A stretch of 64,000 bases of DNA from Phycisphaerales bacterium (GCA_009781185.1 WQYP01000001.1:21148-85147); one strand, 5' to 3'; shown: positions 9,262-18,597, counted from the first letter of the stretch. The notes: generated by a model from the letters alone, not told the origin. Numbers and translations are program-made.

Positions 9262-11196
9262 GTGATCAATATGAACTTGGAAAAGCGATGGTGGACGCGT
9301 GAGGATATTTTGTTGTTGGTGATGTTGGGGGCGTTGTTGTTTTTGCCGGGGCTGGGGCAGATTGTGTTGTTTGACCGGGACGAGCCGCGGTTTGCGACGG
9401 CGGCGAGGGAGATGTGGCAGTCGGGGGATTATATTGTGCCGCGATTTAATGGGGGGCTTCGGTCGGACAAGCCGCCGCTGGTGTATTGGCTGATGACGGC
9501 AAGCTATTCGCTGATGGGGCAGGCGAATGAGTTGGCGGCGAGGTTGCCGTCGGCGATCTGCGGAACGCTCACGCTCATCGTGGTCTATCTGATGGCGGCG
9601 GCAAGGTTCGGACGGGTGACAGGATTGCTCGCGGCACTGATCCTGGGATCGTGCAGTCTTTTCGTGGTCGAATCCCGCATGGCGACGGCGGATGCGGCGA
9701 TGCTGCTGTTCACGGTGATCTGCATGGCCTGCATGTGGCAGGCGTGGGACACGACGGGAAAGAAGCCAGAAGCCAGAAGCCAGAAGCCAGAAGGAGAAAA
9801 TTCAAAATGCAAGATTCGAAACGACGACGGGAATGAACCATCACAGACAGACACAAACAGACACAGACAGACACCTTCAGGCTTCAGGCTTCAGGCTTCA
9901 GGCTTCTGGCTAGCGTTGGCGTGCGGGGTGCTGACCAAAGGGGTGCCGCTGTTTTTTGTCTTGGTGCCGGTGGTGGTTTTGTCGCTGTGGCAGCGTTTCA
10001 CCGGCGGCAATTGGCGTTGGTGGCGAAACTTGAAGCCAATGGTTGGGATACCGTTACTGATGGCACTGGTGCTGTGGTGGGTCGTTCTGGCGGGGATGCA
10101 GACGCATTGGGACTTGATTCGGCAGATGGTGGGGGTTCATTTTTTTGCACGGGTGGCGGGGCCGCTGGCGAAGTGGTTGCCGTTTCAGATACAAGATGTG
10201 CCGCGGACCGGGGGAAACGATCCGATGGGGAGTTACAGCAAGCCGCCAGGGTTTTATTTGTTGATGGTGTGGGTGACGTTCTGGCCGTGGAGCGTGCTGC
10301 TGGTTCCGACGGCGTTTCACACCGTGAAACGTGTGTTGGGGAAGACGGCGCTCGTGGTCGATCCGCGGCCATATCGGTTTCTGCTGGCGTGGATTGTGCC
10401 GATGTGGATTTGTCTGGAGATTGCCAGGGGTAAGCTGCTGCACTATCCGCTGCCGCAGTATGTTGGGATTGCGATTTTGTGTGCCGATGCGCTCGTGCAG
10501 AGTTGGCATCGATTGACAGATGTCTTCGCGGCGAAGTGGTTCGGGGGAGGAAGATGGCTGATGCTGGCGATCTGGGTGGGATTGGCGGCGGCGGTGCTGA
10601 TCGTGGCGAAGCAGGCGAAAGAGGCAGAGCTATTCTGGCGATGCATTCCGCTGGCGGGGGCGTTTGTCGCGGCGGGAGTGGCACAGGCGATTGCGTGGGA
10701 TCGGCCGAGCTGGCCGTTCGTGACGGTATTGGGATGGGCGGCGGCGCTGTTGGTGCTCTTCGCGTTGGTGTTGCCGGCGATCGAGGGTATCCAGGTCAGC
10801 CGGGCTATCGGCAGTGCGATGCAGGCGGAGAAGCGGAACGATCCGGAATTGCAATTGCTGGCGATTGGGTATGAGGAGCCGTCGCTGGTGTTTTATGCGG
10901 AGCATCAGATCGTCATGGGCCCGGCGGCGATGGAGATACTGGCGGAGCCAGAAGCCAGAAGATTTCTGGCGGCGGTGAATAGCGATTCCGATCCGAAACA
11001 TCCGGGCGGTCTGGAACGGCTGCGGGAGAAAAATGTGGCGTTTCGGATCGTGATGGAGCGGCGGGGATTTAATCCGGCGAATCAAAAGCTGCTACGTGTG
11101 CTGCTGATTACGAATGAGCCGGAGAAAGCGACAGAGACGGAGCCGACGGAGGCACGCGAAGTGCCTCCCCCCTCCTCGTCGCAATCTGGCGAGTGA
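9262..11196 (+). CDS. Membrane glycosyltransferase, ArnT/PMT-like (GT-C fold)
   Basis: 644 aa polytopic; LFDRDEPRFATAAREMWQSGDYIVPRFNGGLRSDKPPLVYWL; carries an in-frame repeat insertion. Confidence 0.88.
   Translation: MINMNLEKRWWTREDILLLVMLGALLFLPGLGQIVLFDRDEPRFATAAREMWQSGDYIVPRFNGGLRSDKPPLVYWLMTASYSLMGQANELAARLPSAICGTLTLIVVYLMAAARFGRVTGLLAALILGSCSLFVVESRMATADAAMLLFTVICMACMWQAWDTTGKKPEARSQKPEGENSKCKIRNDDGNEPSQTDTNRHRQTPSGFRLQASGFWLALACGVLTKGVPLFFVLVPVVVLSLWQRFTGGNWRWWRNLKPMVGIPLLMALVLWWVVLAGMQTHWDLIRQMVGVHFFARVAGPLAKWLPFQIQDVPRTGGNDPMGSYSKPPGFYLLMVWVTFWPWSVLLVPTAFHTVKRVLGKTALVVDPRPYRFLLAWIVPMWICLEIARGKLLHYPLPQYVGIAILCADALVQSWHRLTDVFAAKWFGGGRWLMLAIWVGLAAAVLIVAKQAKEAELFWRCIPLAGAFVAAGVAQAIAWDRPSWPFVTVLGWAAALLVLFALVLPAIEGIQVSRAIGSAMQAEKRNDPELQLLAIGYEEPSLVFYAEHQIVMGPAAMEILAEPEARRFLAAVNSDSDPKHPGGLERLREKNVAFRIVMERRGFNPANQKLLRVLLITNEPEKATETEPTEAREVPPPSSSQSGE
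9762..9909. repeat. Heptanucleotide-flanked insertion inside glycosyltransferase ORF
   Basis: (gaagcca)4gaag at 9762-9793, CAGACA-rich middle, (cttcagg)4cttctgg at 9875-9909. Confidence 0.85.
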
Positions 11197-12754
11197 GCTG
11201 GCGGTAGACGGTGACAATTTGTCCCGCGGCGTCGTCCCAGGAGAGCTGGCGGACTTCATCATGGCCCTGCTCGCGAAGCGTGGCGGAAAGCGAGGGGTGG
11301 TGGAGGACGGCGAGAATTTTGTTGGCGAGATCCTCGGTGTCCCAGAAATCGACTTTGAGCACGTGATGCAGCACTTCGGCGACGCCGCTCTGTTTGCTGA
11401 TGATGACAGGGACGTCGTGAGCGAGTGCGTCGAGCGAGGAGATGCCGAAGGGTTCGGAGATGCTGGGCATGACGTAGACGCTGGCGATGTTGAGGATTCG
11501 TTCGCGTTCTTTTTTGTTGAGGAAGCCAGTGAAGGTGACACGGTCCGAGATTTTCAGGGATTCCGCCAGGTCCATGAGGGTATCGAGCATTTCGCCATGA
11601 CCGGCAACGACGAAACGGGCGTCGGGCTCGACGGAAAGGACTTTCTTGGCGGCCTGAAGAAACAGGTCGGGGCCTTTCTGCTTTGCGAGGCGGCCGAGGA
11701 AAAGGATCGTTTTTTGTTTCTTACCACCCACCCCGCAAAGCGGGGTCGCTACATCGTCTGTCTGTGTTTGTCTGTGTCTGCCTGTGACTAATTTTGTCGC
11801 CGCTTCCGGGTCGGCGGCGTTGTAGACGACTTCGATCTTCCGCGGGTCGATGCCGTAGCGGTCGACGAGTTGGGCTTTGGTTTTTTGGCTGACGGCGATG
11901 ATATTGGCGGCGGCGAGCATGCCTTTTTTTTCGATTTCGAGGATTCGCGGGTCGCCGTGGTCGCCGGCACGGTCGAGTTCGGTGGAGTGGATTTGGACGA
12001 TCATGGGTTTGCCGCTGGCGGCGGAGACGGCCATGGCGGCTTCGAAAGTCATCCAGTCGTGCGCGTGAACGACATCAAAAGTTTCCTGACGCGCGATGCC
12101 CAGCGCCAGGCGCGCGTAGCGTTCGGTTTCAGCGAACAGATCGTCGGCGTATTGCGAGAGCAACGCTTCCGCGGGAGAGACGGCGTAATGTTCCAGGTAA
12201 CGGCCGGGAGGAGGAGAGGGAGGGAGGGGGAGAGGGGGAGAAGGGGAGACAACGTCGATGGGCGTGGGCTCAACGACCGGTGGCGGCAGTTGCGACCAGT
12301 TGCCGGCGGAATCACGCACCACTTCCTCGACCACGATTTGCTGATATTGCTGAGGCGTCAGGTACGGCTGCAGCCATACATCGACGGGGACGAAAGTGAT
12401 CCGTTTGAGCGTTTCCTGCGGCAACTCTCTTCTGACTTCTGGCTTCTGGCTTCTGGCTTCTTCTCCCGAAACTTTCGGCAGTGTCGGCAGAGCCGGGGGC
12501 TGACATTGCGTTGTACGCTGGGCATCTTCGAGTGCCGCGTGCACTTCAGCGGTGCTGGCCGACGACACCAGCCGCTTCGTCTGCCCGTGCTTGGGACCGC
12601 TCCCTCCGCGCCCATTTTGCGCCAGCGGTTTGGGCAGCACGAACATCACATCGACGTTTCGAGCATTGAGCGACTTGACCAAGCCGTAGCAGGCGACGCC
12701 CAAGCCGCCCGATACCATCGGCGGAAACTCCCAACCTAGCATGAATACTTTCAC
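11108..12754 (-). CDS. Glycosyltransferase family 4 protein (glycogen-synthase-like N-terminus)
   Basis: 548 aa; MKVFMLGWEFPPMVSGGLGVACYGL; ILFLGRLAKQKGPDLFLQAAKKVL; MPSISEPFGISSLDALAHDVPVI. Confidence 0.92.
   Translation of the reverse strand: MKVFMLGWEFPPMVSGGLGVACYGLVKSLNARNVDVMFVLPKPLAQNGRGGSGPKHGQTKRLVSSASTAEVHAALEDAQRTTQCQPPALPTLPKVSGEEARSQKPEVRRELPQETLKRITFVPVDVWLQPYLTPQQYQQIVVEEVVRDSAGNWSQLPPPVVEPTPIDVVSPSPPLPLPPSPPPGRYLEHYAVSPAEALLSQYADDLFAETERYARLALGIARQETFDVVHAHDWMTFEAAMAVSAASGKPMIVQIHSTELDRAGDHGDPRILEIEKKGMLAAANIIAVSQKTKAQLVDRYGIDPRKIEVVYNAADPEAATKLVTGRHRQTQTDDVATPLCGVGGKKQKTILFLGRLAKQKGPDLFLQAAKKVLSVEPDARFVVAGHGEMLDTLMDLAESLKISDRVTFTGFLNKKERERILNIASVYVMPSISEPFGISSLDALAHDVPVIISKQSGVAEVLHHVLKVDFWDTEDLANKILAVLHHPSLSATLREQGHDEVRQLSWDDAAGQIVTVYRQLTRQIATRRGEALRVPPSAPSLSLSPAHS
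11729..11752. repeat. Dispersed palindromic repeat GTAGCGACCCCGCTTTGCGGGGTG (also 249-272 and 5744-5767)
   Basis: Three exact copies; this one lies inside the GT4 ORF. Confidence 0.85.
12429..12462. repeat. (CTTCTGG)n heptanucleotide tract inside GT4 ORF
   Basis: cttctga cttctgg cttctgg cttctgg cttctt. Confidence 0.85.
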
Positions 12755-12853
12755 AGCTATCGGCCTCCAAGGCGGATCCCCAACTCACACGACCCGTTAC
12801 TATCCCTCAAGATGTTGCACGTGTCAAAGCCGCCAATGAGCACTCGGCGGGTT

Positions 12854-12990
12854 GGTACCGCGACCGTTAGGGAACGAGAGGGCAGTTCCCACGGTGCTCC
12901 AACGAACCTTTTCGCTATCAAAGCACAACCACCATTTATCTCCCCACAAGTCGAACACGTGATCCGGCACTCCCTTACGGTCGTGGTACC
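12854..12990. repeat. Inverted repeat element upstream of small membrane protein
   Basis: ggtaccgcgaccgttagggaac... / ...actcccttacggtcgtggtacc; core resembles the 5891-6010 repeat. Confidence 0.6.
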
Positions 12991-13071
12991 AGGTGGGGAG
13001 CCTTGCGATTCCTCGCAAGGCTATATAATAGGCTCACTTTCTTCTTCATGCGGTACATTTCGGGAGCCGTC

Positions 13072-13563
13072 ATGCAAACGTTTTTGAACAAATACGGAAT
13101 TTACCTTGTCGTGGTTCTTTTCGCCCTCGTAGCTCTGGTGATATGGATCAATGCCAAACGCGCCAGTTCCGGGACCGGCAGGTCGAACATGGGCTTCTTC
13201 ATTGATGAAGAGACTGGTGAAGAATCTGTGCGTTCCTTGAGCGAGTTGCCGCCACTGATGGGCAAATCCGGCCGCCCCACCGTGGTTCGCGCCATGAAGT
13301 ACGGTTTCGCAGACAACTCCGACAAGAGGTCCGATGAGCGCACCGTCTACCTCACCAAATTTACGCCGGAAGTGCAGGAAGCCCTCAAAACCTTGCCAGA
13401 GAATGATCCGAAACGTCCCGAGCTGTTTTTCTCAGGCCAACTCGTTCGCTCCCCACAACCTGACAGCAAATGGATTCTGCTCAACAATCCCGCCAGCCAG
13501 GCAATCACCGTGTTGCCCAATCCACCCGCGGGCAAACGCATCGTGCTGATCTCCCCCAAGTGA
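13072..13563 (+). CDS. Membrane-anchored hypothetical protein
   Basis: MQTFLNKYGIYLVVVLFALVALVIWINAKRA: N-terminal TM anchor. Confidence 0.6.
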   Translation: MQTFLNKYGIYLVVVLFALVALVIWINAKRASSGTGRSNMGFFIDEETGEESVRSLSELPPLMGKSGRPTVVRAMKYGFADNSDKRSDERTVYLTKFTPEVQEALKTLPENDPKRPELFFSGQLVRSPQPDSKWILLNNPASQAITVLPNPPAGKRIVLISPK

Positions 13564-13793
13564 TGCAGGTGTGCTGTTTCTCCGGGCACGCATGGGACAC
13601 CCATGGGCAGGGGTGCGTGGCATGTTTTGCAGAACGAGCGTTGATCTTCGATCAACGGCTAAACTTGATACGGGTCGCCCAAGGGCGACCGCTAAAAGTA
13701 TATCTGTTCCCCGGCTATCTGCATTTCATGCCATGCACCCCATGGGCGGGATGACAGGTTGTCTCGGTTGGCGTTTGCGTGTAATTTGTCGAT

Positions 13794-14771
13794 ATGACAT
13801 ATCTCCGTCCACAAGTTGCTCTTGTGCGTGTTTCGACTGCCTTGCTTGCGATTCTGATGCTGGTCGGATGCACCACGTATGTTTCGCCGAATGATGTTCC
13901 ACGGCAAATTATTGGTTTGCATCAACGCGTTCCTTACGAATTGGTAGGTGATCCGCTGTGCCCCACGCCCACTGTCGAGGTCGAAATCAACGGGGTCAAG
14001 GGCAGGTTCCTGGTGGATACCGGGTGCCCGCAAAGTTGCATGACGCCTGACTTCTGCCGACGTGCTCATCTTTCCACCCAGGCCGCCAATCAGGAAGGCA
14101 CTGTTCAACAGGCATACGTCTCGGAGCTTCGTGTCGGGCCGGTGGTCTTCAAGGACTTTTACATTTTTTGCGACGAGCTCAAGGTCGGCGTTACGCATGT
14201 CGATGGCTTCCTGGGGGCAACGCTTCTTCTGGCGGATACGTTCACCATTGATTCGCGAGATCGATTCATTGTCTGGGGAGATGCGGGCTGCGGCGAACCG
14301 ATTAAAATCGCTGTGCAAGGCGGGTACGGGTTCTTTCTTGCGCACTTCCGAGCGACAGTCCTGGCCAGGATCAACGGATATGTGACACCCCTGATTATTG
14401 ATACAGGATCTTCTGTTACGCATATCAATCGAAACATGTACTTGCGGCAGCGAGATCAGGGGGCGCCCGAGTGGCGACATTTCACTCGCGCCCAAGACAA
14501 GCCGCTGCAGATCGAACATCCCCACGAGACGGTGACAATCCGAGAAATTGATTATCTGCCGGCTCTTGAGATCGCACTCGGCGCGTTCCACCAGGATACG
14601 TTCGAAGGGCGATCGTTTCTCGTGAATGTGATCTTCGCCGATCCCGATGGCGAACCCGAGGTCCTCGGGTTCAATGTGTTAAGCCAATGCGTTGTCACGA
14701 TCGACGCTCAGAACGAAAAGCTTTATTTGGCGTCATTGCCGGTAGCGGATACGCAGCCAGGGCACCAGTGA
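13794..14771 (+). CDS. Retropepsin/pepsin-like aspartyl protease lipoprotein with two DTG motifs
   Basis: LAILMLVGCTTY lipobox; FLVDTGCPQS and LIIDTGSSVTHIN motifs. Confidence 0.8.
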   Translation: MTYLRPQVALVRVSTALLAILMLVGCTTYVSPNDVPRQIIGLHQRVPYELVGDPLCPTPTVEVEINGVKGRFLVDTGCPQSCMTPDFCRRAHLSTQAANQEGTVQQAYVSELRVGPVVFKDFYIFCDELKVGVTHVDGFLGATLLLADTFTIDSRDRFIVWGDAGCGEPIKIAVQGGYGFFLAHFRATVLARINGYVTPLIIDTGSSVTHINRNMYLRQRDQGAPEWRHFTRAQDKPLQIEHPHETVTIREIDYLPALEIALGAFHQDTFEGRSFLVNVIFADPDGEPEVLGFNVLSQCVVTIDAQNEKLYLASLPVADTQPGHQ

Positions 14772-14826
14772 TCGCCAACCACCTCAGCATTTTTCTCCCA
14801 CAATCGGGAAATAAACCAAAAGAAAA

Positions 14827-14847
14827 CGGCGTTCTTTTGGAACGCCG
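14827..14847 (-). terminator. Rho-independent terminator of rplM-rpsI
   Basis: cggcgttc-ttttg-gaacgccg; on minus strand followed by ttttctttttgg. Confidence 0.8.
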
Positions 14848-14877
14848 CAGGGGTTTCTGGAGGGTAGTGCGTTGGGA

Positions 14878-15351
14878 TTAACGCTTGGAGAACTGGAAGC
14901 TGCGTCGGGCGCCGCGTCGGCCGTACTTTTTGCGTTCCTTCATGCGGCTGTCACGTGTGAGGCAGCCGCCATCTTTGAGGGCGGGACGGAACGAGGCGTC
15001 GAAGAGCGACAGGGCGCGTCCGAGGCCCTGGACGAGAGCGCCGGACTGGCCGGTGTAGCCGCCGCCGGTGACGTTCACGAGGATGTCGAGATTGCCGGCG
15101 ATGTTGGCGGCGATGAGCGGGGAGCGGACGAAATGCCGATCCTTGGTTTCCTTGAAGTAGTCGTCGACTTCGCGGTCATTGACGATGAACTTGCCGTCGC
15201 CTGCGGTGATGCGGACACGGGCGACGGATTTTTTCCGGCGGCCTGTGCCCCAGAAGTAGACCTTGTTGCCGATGACGACCTTGCCGCGGGAACTGGGGGC
15301 GGCGGCCGGCTTAGCGGGAGTAGGCGAGGTGGTTGTGGTCGTGTCTGCCAT
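14878..15351 (-). CDS. rpsI: 30S ribosomal protein S9
   Basis: YFWGTGRRKKSVARVRITAGDGKFIVNDR...GALVQGLGRAL...RDSRMKERKKYGRRGARRSFQFSKR. Confidence 0.97.
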   Translation of the reverse strand: MADTTTTTSPTPAKPAAAPSSRGKVVIGNKVYFWGTGRRKKSVARVRITAGDGKFIVNDREVDDYFKETKDRHFVRSPLIAANIAGNLDILVNVTGGGYTGQSGALVQGLGRALSLFDASFRPALKDGGCLTRDSRMKERKKYGRRGARRSFQFSKR

Positions 15352-15420
15352 GGTTTTTGGTCCTGAGTTTTGAAGTTTGGGGTCCTAAAGTACGTTAAAG
15401 CCGGGGGAAATTGGGGAAAA

Positions 15421-15900
15421 TTACAGTTCGAGTTTTTCCGGGCGCTGGGCGGCGTGTGCGTGAGCGGCGTCCTTGTAGCATTTGAGCTTGCGGAGCATCT
15501 GCTCGCCGAGACTATTCTTGGGGAGCATGCGGCGGACAGCCATCTCGAAAACAGTGTTGGGTTTGCGAGCAAGCAAATCTTTGAGGGACGCAGTACCGCG
15601 GCCGCCTGGATAGTAGGTGTAATAGTCGTATTCGCGCTGATCGAGCTTGCGACCGGTGACTTTGATCTTGGTCGTGTTGATGACGACGATGTAATCGCCG
15701 GTATCGACATTGGGCGTGTAGATCGGCTTGTGCTTGCCCATCAGTCGCATAGCGACCTCGGCGGCAAGGCGACCGAGAATTTTGTCGGTGGCATCGACGA
15801 GATACCAGCGAGCGTCGACGTGGCCGACCTTGGCGATGGTGGTTTTGCCCGCAGGTTTAGCGATGCGGCGAATCGGCTTGGCGGGGGCGGCGGTGGTCAT
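15421..15900 (-). CDS. rplM: 50S ribosomal protein L13
   Basis: WYLVDATDKILGRLAAEVAMRLMGKHKPIYTPNVDTGDYIVVINTTKIKVTG; start MTTAAPAKPIRR. Confidence 0.96.
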   Translation of the reverse strand: MTTAAPAKPIRRIAKPAGKTTIAKVGHVDARWYLVDATDKILGRLAAEVAMRLMGKHKPIYTPNVDTGDYIVVINTTKIKVTGRKLDQREYDYYTYYPGGRGTASLKDLLARKPNTVFEMAVRRMLPKNSLGEQMLRKLKCYKDAAHAHAAQRPEKLEL

Positions 15901-16074
15901 GACTACCTGTTCCTCAACAATCACGCGAGCAAAGCGATATGCCCTGCTCAAACCGACCGGAGCGATTTCGCGGCACAAGAACAGCGCATCAGCCCCTGAC
16001 GGGAAACATTACAGAATACGCTTTTAGCGGAGATTGTCAAGGGCGATCAGATGTGATAAGATACGTTTCCTGAA

Positions 16075-16149
16075 CGGGGCGTAGCGCAGCCTGGCTAGCG
16101 CACCTGACTGGGGGTCAGGGGGTCGCAGGTTCAAATCCTGTCGCCCCGA
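16075..16149 (+). tRNA. tRNA-Pro (anticodon GGG)
   Basis: Acceptor cggggcg/cgccccg, anticodon arm cctga-ctggggg-tcagg, T arm gcagg-ttcaaat-cctgt. Confidence 0.93.
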
Positions 16150-17639
16150 CTTGCGTCGAGAAATGGCCCTTCGGTGAAAACATCGAAGGGCTTTCTCTTT
16201 GTCGTTACTAGACTTACGTCACTCAATGACCGTTTCAATAAAATACAAGTCAAAATCTGGCGACGGAGGTCTGTATCAGAAACTTTCCACCGTGCCCCGA
16301 CATTTTGAGCAAAATCGAACGTTTCTAGGACGCGTTTGCGGAACTCTTCGCTCGGAGGAGCGGCCTCGGCGAGACGGTCGCGGAGTTGGTCGGTTTCGAG
16401 TTTCAATTCTGTGGATTTGGCGGTGAAGGTGGATTTATCGATGCTGCCGACGAGATAGCCGTCGAGGAGGCGTTGCTGGATTTGGGTGATTTCGGTTTGG
16501 CGTTTGCGGAGGGTACGGTTGATTTCTTCCTGCAGGCGGACGTTGTTGTCGCATGCCAGGGCGAGGCTTTGGCGGAGCCAGTTGCGACGCTCGTCGTCGG
16601 GGATGCGTAGGGTGGCGAGTTCGGTGGTGATGGCTTCTTCGAGTTGGTCTTGCCGCCAGCGGACGACGGGGTGGTCAGCGGTGGGTTCGAGGTTGCCGCA
16701 GCGGTAGTAGATGTATTCGTGGACTTTTCCAGATTTCATTTTTCGGCGGATGCGTTCGCTGGTGATTCCGAAGCCGCAGTGTTCGCAGGTGAACATGCCG
16801 CCGGCGAGGTAGTGGTTGGTGTTGCGGCCTCCCCCCCGGCGGTTCTTGCCGTGGAGGAGGTCTCGGCATTCTTCGAAGGTTTTCATGTCGATGATGGGTT
16901 TGTGTTTGCCGGGGTAGGATTGGCCGCGAAAGGTGACCATGCCGATGTAGAAGCGGTTGTTCAATATGTAGGAGAGAGCGGTGCGGTGGAAGCGGGGGTA
17001 GCTGGGTTGGTAGACGTAGCCTTCGCATTCCATTTTGTCGGCGATGTCGCGGAAGGTGTAAGTGCCGGTGGCGTAGAGTTCGAAGATTCGTTGGACGGCG
17101 GTGGCGTTGACGTCGTGGGGTTGGATAGGTTCTTCTTTGTTGCTGACGTTGAGATAGCCGTAGGGGGCGGAGCCGGGGGCCCAGCCTTGGCGGACTTTTT
17201 CTTCGATGCCTTTCAATACTTCGGTGCGGAGGTTGTCGGAATAATACTGGGCGACCGCAGCCATGACATTGAAGGAGAGAGCACCGGCGGCTCCGGGGCC
17301 GAATTGGTTTTCGACGAAGGAGAGTTTGATGCCGCAGGTGTCTTCGAGTTCCTGCAATCGCACAGCGTCGCGCATATTGCGGCAGGTGCGGTCGAGCTTG
17401 TGGGCAAGGATGTAATTGAGTTTGAGCTTGCGGGCGTTGGCTTTCACCCATTTGAGCATTTCGTTGAAGACGGTGCGTTCTGCACCGCGTTTGGCGGATT
17501 CGGCGACGACGAATTCGCGGGCGATGGCCCAGCCTTCGCGGTTGGCTTTTTCGCGGGTCACACGAAGTTGTGCGTCGATGGAATAACCCTCGCGTTGCTC
17601 TCTTGAAGAAACTCGTGCCCAAATCACACAGTTCTGCAT
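16131..17639 (-). CDS. Large serine recombinase (resolvase + recombinase + zinc-ribbon), prophage integrase candidate
   Basis: 502 aa; VIWARVSSREQREGYSIDAQL, YILAHKLDRTCRNMRDAVRL, recombinase domain, CEHCGFGI...YYRCGN zinc ribbon; next to tRNA. Confidence 0.92.
   Translation of the reverse strand: MQNCVIWARVSSREQREGYSIDAQLRVTREKANREGWAIAREFVVAESAKRGAERTVFNEMLKWVKANARKLKLNYILAHKLDRTCRNMRDAVRLQELEDTCGIKLSFVENQFGPGAAGALSFNVMAAVAQYYSDNLRTEVLKGIEEKVRQGWAPGSAPYGYLNVSNKEEPIQPHDVNATAVQRIFELYATGTYTFRDIADKMECEGYVYQPSYPRFHRTALSYILNNRFYIGMVTFRGQSYPGKHKPIIDMKTFEECRDLLHGKNRRGGGRNTNHYLAGGMFTCEHCGFGITSERIRRKMKSGKVHEYIYYRCGNLEPTADHPVVRWRQDQLEEAITTELATLRIPDDERRNWLRQSLALACDNNVRLQEEINRTLRKRQTEITQIQQRLLDGYLVGSIDKSTFTAKSTELKLETDQLRDRLAEAAPPSEEFRKRVLETFDFAQNVGARWKVSDTDLRRQILTCILLKRSLSDVSLVTTKRKPFDVFTEGPFLDASRGDRI
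16166..16200 (+). terminator. Terminator-like hairpin after tRNA-Pro
   Basis: gcccttcg-gtgaaaacat-cgaagggc then tttctcttt. Confidence 0.7.
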
Positions 17640-17640
17640 T

Positions 17641-17895
17641 TCATTTCCTTTCTTTGTTCCGACTCAATGTATCGACGAGGTTCTTGAGGTTCATTAGGAT
17701 CTCGACAGCCTCGTGGTCGGCGAGAGTCTCGTCGTAGTATGGCGACCAGACGCGGATCGTTTCGGCGACGGCTTCGTTGGTGATCCAGGCGGCGCTGGGG
17801 AGGTTTCGGGCAGCCGTGGCGGTCGTTCGATCCGGAGTACATGGTTGATCGTTTCTGGCTTGAAATCCAGTCGTTTCCGATGCATTTCTCATCAT
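17641..17895 (-). CDS. Small recombinase-associated hypothetical protein
   Basis: 84 aa, stop lies next to the recombinase start; ITNEAVAETIRVWSPYYDETLADHEAVEILMNLKNLVDTL. Confidence 0.6.
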   Translation of the reverse strand: MMRNASETTGFQARNDQPCTPDRTTATAARNLPSAAWITNEAVAETIRVWSPYYDETLADHEAVEILMNLKNLVDTLSRNKERK

Positions 17896-18557
17896 TATTC
17901 CTCCTCCGTCTTTGTATGGTTTGGTGTATAGTTTGGGTCGATCCAGATTTTCAGGCCGGTGTCTTCGAATGTTTTTCTGATACGCCAGACGGCGTGATCC
18001 ACGGTGGCGCGGCAGCAGTTCAGACGTTGAGCGATGTCCGTTGTGGTGTGGCCCTGCGCGAGGTGTTGGCAGATGACGCGATCCTGTTCAGAGAGTTGCG
18101 TCATGGCGTTTTTCAAATCCAAGCGCAGGTCTGCAGTGGCATCGGTGGTTGATTCGCGGACTTGGGTTTGCATGCGTTCGATGCGTCGTTGGTGGCGACG
18201 ATTGGCGCGGCGGTGGACTTTGATTTGGTTGTCGATCACGGCCGTCATTGCGGTGGTTTCGCTGGCTCCGTTGGAGATGGCGGGGTCGTAACGAAACTCC
18301 ATCAGAAGCGGCACGATTTGCTGTTGCAGGTCATCGTGTTCGTCGGCGCGGATGCGGTAATACCGGACGCGGCGAGCGATCAATTCCAGGACTTCGGGCG
18401 GGACCATTCCGGCATAATTGTTTGCGAACATGGCGAGCCTTTCACGAAAGGAAAGTGGTGCTTCCGAGGCGTTCTCGGACGCGTTTCGCCATGTTCCAAA
18501 ATTTACAGGATCATATATATAGGCTGAGGCATTGTCTGAAAAACTGTAATGTGACAC
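17895..18557 (-). CDS. Phage sigma-factor-like / HTH protein
   Basis: 220 aa; LSEQDRVICQHLAQGHTTTDIAQRLNCCRATVDHAVWRIRKTF (region-4-like HTH); a start at 18431 with RBS gaaagg is also plausible. Confidence 0.7.
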   Translation of the reverse strand: MSHYSFSDNASAYIYDPVNFGTWRNASENASEAPLSFRERLAMFANNYAGMVPPEVLELIARRVRYYRIRADEHDDLQQQIVPLLMEFRYDPAISNGASETTAMTAVIDNQIKVHRRANRRHQRRIERMQTQVRESTTDATADLRLDLKNAMTQLSEQDRVICQHLAQGHTTTDIAQRLNCCRATVDHAVWRIRKTFEDTGLKIWIDPNYTPNHTKTEEE

Positions 18558-18584
18558 ATATGCGCCACATTACAGTTTTTCAGA
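18535..18584. promoter_or_regulatory. Perfect 19-bp inverted repeat, candidate operator
   Basis: tctgaaaaactgtaatgtg-N12-cacattacagtttttcaga. Confidence 0.85.
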
Positions 18585-18597
18585 CCATGTCTCAGAC

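Noticed and set aside
9081-9909. Possible CRISPR array from evenly repeated GCCAGAA units
   Set aside because: Contiguous 7-nt microsatellite with no spacers and no cas genes.
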